A stretch of 8,245 bases of DNA, taken from SAT2750 sp964476375. Lineage in GTDB: Bacteria > Planctomycetota > Planctomycetia > Pirellulales > Pirellulaceae. Position numbers and translations under genes: made by a program. Positions 1-5,881 of this stretch are shown one piece after another; position 1 is the stretch's first letter; every line of letters begins with the position of its first letter. The stretch spans positions 1 to 8,245 of the forward strand of contig CAYYZW010000075.1 of the NCBI GenBank assembly GCA_964476375.1, read 5' to 3'. Below the pieces are notes generated by a model. The model searched no databases. It saw only the letters and a program-made list of their open reading frames with translations, and was not told the origin of the DNA.

Positions 1-660
1 CACGACGCAGGCGAACCGTTCCTCGTAGGCCCCCGCGTACATCGTCTGGTTGCCGCCACCACTGGTCCCGGTGATCCCGATCCGGTTATCGATCACCTCG
101 CTTCGCGACTGCAGGTAGTCGACCGCGCGGATGTTCTCGTATACCTGGATCCCGGCCAGGGACTGCCCCGAGGGCCAGAGCGTGGATGCGACCATCTCAC
201 CGTGGTACTCTCCCAGGGCTTTTTCCAGCCCCCGTTCCCCGGCGCCGAAAGCATCCACCGCCAGGACAACAAAGCCGAGCCTGGCCAGCCCGATCGCTCG
301 GGCCTGGACTCTCGGTTCCTGCTTGCCGGGCCGCCAGTGGCCGTGCACGCAGAGGACCGCGGGGAAGGGCCCCTCACCATCCGGGATGTAGGCATGGGCG
401 GTCATTGTCAGGCCCGGCCAGGTCTGGAAGACAATCTTCTCCAGCCGGTAACCATCCCGTTGGATCTGGCCGACCGTGCGAGCCTGCAGTGGGGTCTTTT
501 CTGCCGGGAACTCTCCCCAGGATTTTTCCAGGTTCGCTCGCAGCTGGACGCGGTGTTGACTCCAGTCATCCAGGGTCACCGGGGGCTTGTCCGCGCCGCG
601 CAGGGCAAGGGCCGTCTTCTGGATGTAATCCAGGTACATGTTCTCCGGGATCGTGGCCAT
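1..660 (-). CDS. Alpha/beta hydrolase, acetyl-xylan-esterase-like (partial, 3' end off window)
   Basis: The 220 codons visible from the ATG at 660 are open to the window edge, so the C-terminus is missing. The fold is that of a serine alpha/beta hydrolase. A strand followed by VLCVHGHW (residues 103-109) supplies the oxyanion-hole HG. VVLAVDAFGAGERG (131-144) is the usual strand and turn of acetyl-xylan-esterase/Abhydrolase_7-type proteins. ITGTSGGGNQ (196-205) is the nucleophile elbow, with Ser200 as predicted nucleophile. The catalytic Asp/Glu and His would lie in the missing part. No signal peptide is visible (the protein begins MATIPENMYLDYI), so a cytoplasmic location is inferred. The start is supported by an AAGGA 8 nt upstream, and no in-frame start exists between it and the upstream stop at 715-717. 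The likely role is hydrolysis of an ester such as an acetyl group on a sugar; the substrate cannot be told from sequence. It is transcribed divergently from the DUF1501/PSCyt cluster. Confidence 0.85.
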   Translation of the reverse strand, partial: MATIPENMYLDYIQKTALALRGADKPPVTLDDWSQHRVQLRANLEKSWGEFPAEKTPLQARTVGQIQRDGYRLEKIVFQTWPGLTMTAHAYIPDGEGPFPAVLCVHGHWRPGKQEPRVQARAIGLARLGFVVLAVDAFGAGERGLEKALGEYHGEMVASTLWPSGQSLAGIQVYENIRAVDYLQSRSEVIDNRIGITGTSGGGNQTMYAGAYEERFACVV

Positions 661-668
661 GCTGGGCG

Positions 669-673
669 TCCTT
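669..673 (-). promoter_or_regulatory. Ribosome binding site of the esterase gene
   Basis: On the minus strand this reads AAGGA and ends 8 nt before the ATG at 660. It fixes the start of the divergent hydrolase, which has no other in-frame start upstream. Confidence 0.6.
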
Positions 674-727
674 TTTCTGGGTGGGGATGGGAGGCGTCTC
701 GAATATACGCCATCTCACTGCCGGATT

Positions 728-760
728 CAGGATTTTCGGCGCAACTGACAGGAATTTTCG
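728..760. repeat. Imperfect direct repeat, possible operator
   Basis: CAGGATTTTCG (728-738) recurs as CAGGAATTTTCG (749-760), with one extra A. The copies start 21 bp apart, about two helical turns, so both would face the same side of the DNA. The pair sits between two divergent genes, where a shared regulator site would be expected. No known regulator is recognised, and chance is a real alternative for so short a repeat. Confidence 0.3.
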
Positions 761-852
761 ACTGCCGCAGAAGGGGGAAGCTGTGATATCATGGTGGGCA
801 TACAGAACGGCACTGTGAGAGCCTCATTACCAGTCTGGGAAGAAACACCTGT

Positions 853-2304
853 ATGCCTATTCCGCCAGTCACTGCCGCACGTTGCCCCGGCCCGATGGGT
901 CGCCGCGACTGGCTGCGCCTGGGAGGACTTGGCCTGGGTGCCCTCTGTAGCGGGCTCTCCCCGTCGCAGCTGCTTCTGGAGGCGGCACCCCGCCTGGTGA
1001 CCGATGCCGACGGGCAGCCGTTAGCCCCGCTCGCTGACGACTTCTCGGTGATCCTCTTCTGGGCCAACGGGGGGCCGAGCCACCTGGACCTGTTTGACCT
1101 CAAGCCCGATGCGCCGGCCGAGTACCGCGGGCCGTTTCGCCCCATTGCGACGAACGTTCCCGGCATCGAGATCAGTGAGCAGCTGCCATTGCTGTCCCGC
1201 CTGGCGGACAAGTTTTCCCTGGTCCGCAGCCTGCACCATGAACGGGCCGAGCACTCCGGGGGCACCAACCGGCTCCTGAGTGGCTACCCCTCGATCCAGG
1301 CCAACCTGAAACGCTCGGAGTTTCCCACCATGGGAAGCGTGGTTGCCAAGCACATGGAAGCCGAGCTCAGCGAGATCCCACCCTTTATCGGGAACACAGA
1401 GTTTTATGGTGGTGGAGCAGCCTATCTAGGGGCGTCCTGCGAGGCTTACATGCCGAATGAATTCCCGGAGTCGGCGAGTGGGAACAACCGCTATGGCCCG
1501 GTGCCGATCTACCGGACTCCCGGCACGGCCGATGACCTGAGAATCAGCGAGGGGGGATTGCTGAGCCTGAAACGCCGGCGCCGGGTGCTGGAACAACTCG
1601 ACCGGCTTCCTGCGGCCTTGGAAAACGAGCGATCTCTTGGGTCGGTGGACATTTTTCGCCAGCGGGCGATGGCGATGCTTGCCAGCCCGCAGACCCGTAT
1701 TGCCTTTGACCTGGAGCGGGAATCACCGCGGACGCGGCAGCGTTACGGGGAGACGCACTGGGGCAAGAGCCTGCTTACCTGTCGCCGGCTGGTCGAGTCC
1801 GGGGTGCGGTTTGTCCAGTGCCAGGCGACCTATCGTTTGCCGCGGGAGATCGGCCGGACAAGTAACTGGGATGACCACTCGGGCAACTCCCATATTTTTG
1901 ATGCGTACCGCGAGAAGCTTCCCTCCTTCGACCAGTCCGTCTCGGCGCTGATCGAGGACCTTTACAACCGCGGCCTGGACCAGAAGGTGCTGTTCATTTT
2001 TTGCGGTGAGTTTGGCCGCACGCCCAAGGTCAATAACAAGGACGCCAGTGGCCGTCCCGGCAGGGATCACTGGCCAAGTGCCATGAGCGTGCTGCTGGCC
2101 GGGGGGGGGCTGCGAATGGGACAGGTGATCGGGGCGACCAATCCTCGTGCCGAGGAACCGGTCCGGAGAATCATGAACAGTAACTGCCTGCTGGCGACGG
2201 TCTACAAGCGGTTTGGCATCGATCCGACCAGGTCTTTCCTCAATAACTCGGGCCGGCCGGTGCCGATCCTGACCGAGGGAGAGGCGATCAAGGAGTTGTT
2301 CTAG
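853..2304 (+). CDS. DUF1501 family protein A, Tat-exported
   Basis: This 483-residue protein, a normal length for the family, belongs to DUF1501, which is related to the alkaline phosphatase/sulfatase fold. The N-terminus carries a twin-arginine signal, GRRDWLRLGGLGLGAL (residues 16-31), so export in folded form is predicted. Family motifs appear in order: LFWANGGPSHLDLFDLKPDAP (68-88, here led by the strand), a DKFSLVRSLHH block (119-129), NWDDHSGN (338-345), GEFGRTP (385-391), GRDHWP (403-408) and LLAGGGL (414-420). The Asp and His residues in these blocks correspond to likely metal ligands by family analogy. The ATG at 853 has a GGGAAG 10-12 nt upstream; the in-frame Met at 895 lacks a ribosome binding site, so 853 is preferred. 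The gene is first of the plus-strand cluster, 87 bp before the PSCyt1 gene. The enzymatic activity of DUF1501 is not established. A run of nine G encodes the AGGGL glycines. Confidence 0.9.
   Translation: MPIPPVTAARCPGPMGRRDWLRLGGLGLGALCSGLSPSQLLLEAAPRLVTDADGQPLAPLADDFSVILFWANGGPSHLDLFDLKPDAPAEYRGPFRPIATNVPGIEISEQLPLLSRLADKFSLVRSLHHERAEHSGGTNRLLSGYPSIQANLKRSEFPTMGSVVAKHMEAELSEIPPFIGNTEFYGGGAAYLGASCEAYMPNEFPESASGNNRYGPVPIYRTPGTADDLRISEGGLLSLKRRRRVLEQLDRLPAALENERSLGSVDIFRQRAMAMLASPQTRIAFDLERESPRTRQRYGETHWGKSLLTCRRLVESGVRFVQCQATYRLPREIGRTSNWDDHSGNSHIFDAYREKLPSFDQSVSALIEDLYNRGLDQKVLFIFCGEFGRTPKVNNKDASGRPGRDHWPSAMSVLLAGGGLRMGQVIGATNPRAEEPVRRIMNSNCLLATVYKRFGIDPTRSFLNNSGRPVPILTEGEAIKELF
2101..2109 (+). 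repeat. Poly-G tract (G9) inside DUF1501 protein A
   Basis: Nine consecutive G encode the three glycines of the conserved LLAGGGL motif as GGG GGG GGG. The paralogue at 5882 encodes the same glycines as GGT GGC GGG, so the tract is not forced by the protein. Slippage here would truncate the protein about 65 residues from its end; it is also a likely sequencing-error site. Confidence 0.7.
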
Positions 2305-2391
2305 CGCTGTTTCTTCGCCCACCAGCGGCAATATGGTAACTTATTAAGGAAGCATGACCGGTTTCCCGTCAAACCCACCCCTGCCCGCCCC
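2305..2391 (+). other. Intergenic gap between DUF1501 A and the PSCyt1 gene
   Basis: This 87-bp gap has a weak potential hairpin, CGCTG (2305-2309) with CAGCG (2323-2327), whose 13-nt loop and missing T tract make a terminator unlikely. An AAGGA (2346-2350) precedes an ATG at 2354 that is out of frame with the PSCyt1 gene. The 38 nt directly before the PSCyt1 start are C-rich without a Shine-Dalgarno match. Read-through from DUF1501 A is plausible, but an internal promoter cannot be excluded. Confidence 0.4.
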
Positions 2392-2416
2392 ATGTACCGC
2401 CCCGTTTCGATCCTGA
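2354..2416 (+). promoter_or_regulatory. Possible short leader ORF overlapping the PSCyt1 start
   Basis: An ATG at 2354 is preceded by AAGGA, 3 nt away, and opens 20 codons ending in TGA at 2414-2416, 22 nt inside the PSCyt1 gene in another frame. It carries the only Shine-Dalgarno-like sequence in the gap. The peptide is proline-rich and resembles nothing I know. It could couple translation to the downstream start. Alternatively it may be a chance ORF, or a small indel may hide a longer N-terminus. Confidence 0.2.
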
Positions 2417-5400
2417 TCGCTCTTGTGGCCCTGCTGGCCAGTTCGCCTGTGCGCGCGGCCAAGGACCCGGTGGACTTTAACCGGGATATCCGGCCGCTGC
2501 TCTCGAACAAGTGTTTTCGCTGTCATGGCCCCGATGCCAAGGAACGGAAGGCGGACCTGCGGCTGGATCAGCCCGAGGTGGCCATTAACGAGTTGGGAGT
2601 GGTCGTGCCCCGGGATCCGTCCGGCAGCGAGTTGATGGCCCGGGTAGAGGCCAAGGGGGAAGAAAAGATGCCCCCGGTCGACAGCGGGCTGACACTGACC
2701 GGGGAGGAGATTGACATGCTCCGCCGCTGGATCAAGGAGGGTGCCACGTACGCCGGGCACTGGGCTTACGAGCAGGTCCGCCGCCCGCCACTTCCGAAAG
2801 TCCGTAATGACGGCTGGATTCGTTCGTCCCTGGACCGGTTCGTGCTGGCCAGGCTCGAACGTGAGAAACTCAGGCCCTCCGGTGAGGCAGACCGTTACAC
2901 GCTCGCCCGCCGCCTGGCGCTGGACCTGACCGGGCTGCCCCTCTCGATCGAGCAGGTGGACAAGTTCGTGGCAGACAAGTCACCGCAGGCCTACGAGAAG
3001 CTAGTGGACGACTTGCTGCGGTCTTCCCGTTACGGGGAACGCTGGGCGGCGATGTGGCTGGACCTGGCCCGCTATGCCGACTCGGCAGGTTACGCCGATG
3101 ACCCCCCACGGACGATCTGGCTTTACCGGGACTGGGTGATCACGGCTTTCAATGACAACATGCCCTTTGACCAGTTTACCGTGGAACAGATTGCCGGGGA
3201 CCTGCTCCCCGAGGCAACCGACTGGCAGAGGGTGGCGACCGCCTTTCATCGCAACACGCTGACGAACAGCGAGGGGGGAACCAACGACGAGGAATTCCGG
3301 AACGTCGCCATCGTGGACCGGGTCAACACGACGATGCAGGTCTGGATGGGAACCACCATCCGCTGTGCCCAGTGCCATGACCACAAGTACGATCCGGTGT
3401 CCCAGGAAGAGTACTTTCGCTTCTTCGCCTTCTTTAACCAGAGCGAGGATGCCGACCGTCGTGACGAATCACCGCTGTTGACGATGATCAGCGAGTCGCA
3501 GCGGCAGGAGAAATCCCGCCTCCAGGAGGAGATTGCCGGCCTGGAAAAGCAGCTCTCGCCGAGTGACGAGGACCTGGCCGCCAGGCAGAAAGAATGGAAG
3601 GCGCTGGCCGCTCGCGATTACCAGTGGCAGGCCCTGGTTCCCACGTCGGCCCAGTCCACCAGCGGGACCACACTGACGGTGGGGGAAGACGGGGTGGTGA
3701 TGGCCTCGGGGGACCGGCCGGAAACCGACACTTACATCCTTGACGTGGAGACGATGCTCTCGGGGATCACCGGCCTGCGGCTGGAAGTCCTGCCTGATGC
3801 TGCACTCCCGGCCAGTGGACCGGGCCGTTCCGATGGGGGTAACTTCGTGCTCTCGGAATTTCGGCTGGTGGACCATTCCGAGTCCCGCCCGCGGCGGATG
3901 GGACAGTTCGTGCGGCTGGACCTGCCCGGCGAGGGCAAGATGATCCATGTCGCTGAGATCGAGGTTCTCCAGGATGGCACGAACATCGCCCGGCAGGGCA
4001 AGGCGACGCAGTCGTCGACCGACTTTGGCGGGCCACCCGAACGAGCGATTGATGGCAATACCGATGGCACGTACGCGGGCAATTCGGTCACCCATACGAA
4101 AATATCCAAGGACCCCTGGATCGAGGTGGACCTGGGCGGACTGGTGGCGGTGGACCTGGTCAGGATCTGGAACCGGACCGACAACAGCCTGCAGTCGCGA
4201 CTGGACGGTTTTACCCTCTCGATCCTGGATGAGAACCGCGAGCTGGTCTGGAAAGAGACCTATGCCAAGGCACCCGAGCGGGAACTGGAGGCGGACCTGA
4301 CCGGCGCCGTACCGCTGGTCTTTTCCGATGCCTCTGCCAGTGTCGAGCAGGCCGGGGATGGTGGAAAGACCGAGCCGGTGGAGGGCTGGGTTGCCAGGGC
4401 GACAATCGATGGGGATGAGAAGACCCAGCGAGCAGGCTGGGCGGTTGGCGGTTTTATCGGCTCGGCAAGCCAGGCGGTCTTCCAGCTCAAGCAGCCGGCC
4501 GGTACCGATTCAGCAGCCACGAAACTGAAAATCATTCTCGCCCAGAACTACGGGGAGAAGCACACGCTCGGACGTTTCCGCATCTCGGTCACAACGGCCA
4601 CGGATGCGGTGCGGCTTGTGCCCGGGGCGATTGCCGGACTGGTGAGTCGACCGCTTGAGGACCTGGATGCCGAGGGCCGGCAACACCTGGTCGATTACTA
4701 CAACCAGGTTGTGCCGCCGCCCAAGGACGTGCTCCAGAAGGTTGCCGCCCTGGAGAAGCAGGTGGCCGACATGAAAGGGAGCACCGTGCCGGTGATGAAA
4801 CAGTTGCCGGCTGACCAGCGGCGGACCACCCACATCCAGATTCGCGGTAACTTCCTGGCCAAGGACAAGGAAGTCAGCGAGGGTTTACCCGCGGTGTTTC
4901 ATGATCTTCCCGAGGGCGCCCCGCTTGACCGGATGGGAGTCGCCCAGTGGCTGGTCAGTGGTGATAACCCGCTGACCGCCCGCGTGGTGGTCAATCGTTA
5001 CTGGGAACAGCTCTTTGGAATTGGGCTGGTGTCGACCAGCGAGGAATTCGGAACCCAGGGATCACTTCCCAGCCACCCCCAGCTGCTGGACTGGCTGGCG
5101 GCAGAGCTGATGGAGAACCAGTGGGACCTCAAGGGGCTGCTCAAGACGATCGTGATGTCGGCGACCTACCGGCAGACGAGCCGCGTGGACGAGGCGATGG
5201 TGGAGCGGGATCCGGACAACGTGCTTCTGGCCCGGGGGCCCCGTTTCCGGCTCTCGGCCGAGATGATCCGTGACCAGGCGCTGGCAGTCGGGGGCCTGCT
5301 GAGCGAGAAGATGTACGGTCCCAGCGTGCAGCCGCCGCGGCCCAACCTGGGCCTGAAGGCCGCCTTTGGTGGTTCCACCGACTGGCAGACCAGCCCGGGA

Positions 5401-5868
5401 GAGGACAAGTACCGGCGAGGGATCTATACCTCCTGGCGACGCAGCATTCCCTATCCGTCGATGGCGGCATTTGACGCTCCCAGCCGGAATGTCTGCACGA
5501 TTCGCCGCGGCCGGACCAACACGCCGCTGCAGGCGCTCGTCACGCTCAACGACCCGGTCTACGTCGAGGCGGCCCAGTCGCTGGCCCGGCAGGTCATGGA
5601 GCACGCGCCTGGAAACCTGGTAGCCCAGATCGAGCATGGTTTCCGCCTTGCCGTGGGTCGGCCACCAAGCGGGCAGGAGAAACAGCGGCTGGAAGAACTT
5701 TATTCCCAGCTTCACCAGCGGTATGCTGCCGAGGAGGAGCTGGCGATGCAGATGGCGACCTCCTTTGCCGGGCCCGCGCCGGAAGGGGCGGACCTGGCGG
5801 CCCTGGCTGGCTGGACGGTGATCGGGAACGTGCTATTGAACCTGGATGAAACACTCAGCAAGCGATAA
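2392..5868 (+). CDS. Secreted PSCyt1-DUF1549-DUF1553 (PSD1) protein with nested F-type-lectin-like domain
   Basis: This 1158-residue protein starts with a Sec signal peptide (residues 1-22, likely cleaved after VRA). The planctomycete cytochrome domain PSCyt1 (about 28-117) has heme motif CFRCH (41-45) and a KMPP (92-95) whose Met93 could be the distal ligand. DUF1549 (about 144-350) ends in a second CxxCH, CAQCHDHKYDP (325-335). A short charged, coiled-coil-like stretch follows (370-405). A beta-rich family domain occupies 410-493 and resumes at 664-741 (GWVARATIDG, then TLGRFRISVTT). Between the halves lies a discoidin/F-type-lectin-like domain (504-637). DUF1553 (about 840-1110) contains NPLTARVVVNRYWEQLFG (859-876) and RRGRTNTPLQALVTLNDP (1038-1055), and the protein ends in the usual VLLNLDETLSKR. 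Length fits the version with inserted domains. The start is supported by the signal peptide, although no Shine-Dalgarno precedes it. It lies 13 bp before DUF1501 protein B. Redox or glycan-related activity is assumed, not shown. Confidence 0.92.
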   Translation: MYRPVSILIALVALLASSPVRAAKDPVDFNRDIRPLLSNKCFRCHGPDAKERKADLRLDQPEVAINELGVVVPRDPSGSELMARVEAKGEEKMPPVDSGLTLTGEEIDMLRRWIKEGATYAGHWAYEQVRRPPLPKVRNDGWIRSSLDRFVLARLEREKLRPSGEADRYTLARRLALDLTGLPLSIEQVDKFVADKSPQAYEKLVDDLLRSSRYGERWAAMWLDLARYADSAGYADDPPRTIWLYRDWVITAFNDNMPFDQFTVEQIAGDLLPEATDWQRVATAFHRNTLTNSEGGTNDEEFRNVAIVDRVNTTMQVWMGTTIRCAQCHDHKYDPVSQEEYFRFFAFFNQSEDADRRDESPLLTMISESQRQEKSRLQEEIAGLEKQLSPSDEDLAARQKEWKALAARDYQWQALVPTSAQSTSGTTLTVGEDGVVMASGDRPETDTYILDVETMLSGITGLRLEVLPDAALPASGPGRSDGGNFVLSEFRLVDHSESRPRRMGQFVRLDLPGEGKMIHVAEIEVLQDGTNIARQGKATQSSTDFGGPPERAIDGNTDGTYAGNSVTHTKISKDPWIEVDLGGLVAVDLVRIWNRTDNSLQSRLDGFTLSILDENRELVWKETYAKAPERELEADLTGAVPLVFSDASASVEQAGDGGKTEPVEGWVARATIDGDEKTQRAGWAVGGFIGSASQAVFQLKQPAGTDSAATKLKIILAQNYGEKHTLGRFRISVTTATDAVRLVPGAIAGLVSRPLEDLDAEGRQHLVDYYNQVVPPPKDVLQKVAALEKQVADMKGSTVPVMKQLPADQRRTTHIQIRGNFLAKDKEVSEGLPAVFHDLPEGAPLDRMGVAQWLVSGDNPLTARVVVNRYWEQLFGIGLVSTSEEFGTQGSLPSHPQLLDWLAAELMENQWDLKGLLKTIVMSATYRQTSRVDEAMVERDPDNVLLARGPRFRLSAEMIRDQALAVGGLLSEKMYGPSVQPPRPNLGLKAAFGGSTDWQTSPGEDKYRRGIYTSWRRSIPYPSMAAFDAPSRNVCTIRRGRTNTPLQALVTLNDPVYVEAAQSLARQVMEHAPGNLVAQIEHGFRLAVGRPPSGQEKQRLEELYSQLHQRYAAEEELAMQMATSFAGPAPEGADLAALAGWTVIGNVLLNLDETLSKR
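3901..4302 (+). other. Discoidin/F-type-lectin-like domain within the PSCyt1 protein
   Basis: Residues 504-637 read as a galactose-binding-like beta sandwich: GQFVRLDLPG, then AEIEVLQDG, ATQSST, ERAIDGNTDG, SVTHT, PWIEVDLGG, VRIWNRTD and SRLDGFTLSILD. His568 is followed by exactly 26 residues and then Arg595-x-Asp597, which matches the HX26RXD part of the F-type lectin fucose-binding motif. The next Arg is at 603, one residue later than the canonical X4 spacing, and the vicinal Cys pair of eel agglutinin is absent. A glycan-binding role is likely; specificity for fucose is only a suggestion. Confidence 0.65.
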
Positions 5869-5869
5869 C

Positions 5870-5873
5870 AGGA
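5870..5873 (+). promoter_or_regulatory. Ribosome binding site that selects the start of DUF1501 protein B
   Basis: AGGA (5870-5873), just after the PSCyt1 stop codon, lies 8 nt before the ATG at 5882. The alternative in-frame ATG at 5846, inside the PSCyt1 gene, has no such site. The later start also places the twin-arginine motif close to the N-terminus, as expected. Confidence 0.7.
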
Positions 5874-5881
5874 ATCGAGTC

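Larger units (their letters stand above)
661..852. other. Divergent intergenic region
   Basis: These 192 bp separate the start codons of the esterase (minus) and DUF1501 protein A (plus), so they must hold at least one promoter, probably two. On the minus strand a TATATT hexamer at 702-707 lies 42 nt before the esterase start and could be a -10 box, but no good -35 accompanies it. On the plus strand CTGACA (745-750) resembles a -35, but nothing at the right distance looks like a -10. The region is more AT-rich than the flanking genes and contains the imperfect direct repeat at 728-760. The promoter boxes are weak guesses. Confidence 0.45.

Noticed and set aside
186..818. Plus-strand open frames across the left edge (186-818 and 202-786)
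   Set aside because: They overlap the minus-strand esterase, which has an intact nucleophile elbow and a good ribosome binding site. Their products are low-complexity Pro/Gly/Arg-rich sequence.
2305..2327. Inverted repeat CGCTG...CAGCG after DUF1501 protein A as a terminator
   Set aside because: The stem is only 5 bp with a 13-nt loop and no T tract follows.
5062..5715. Long minus-strand open frame opposite the DUF1553 domain
   Set aside because: It lies wholly opposite strongly conserved DUF1553 sequence, has no recognisable domain, and such antisense frames are common in GC-rich genes. The same applies to those at 3469-4095 and 1723-2331.
5846..5881. Earlier ATG at 5846 as the start of DUF1501 protein B
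   Set aside because: It overlaps the end of the PSCyt1 gene, lacks a ribosome binding site and would put 12 extra polar residues before the Tat signal. The ATG at 5882 has AGGA at 8 nt.
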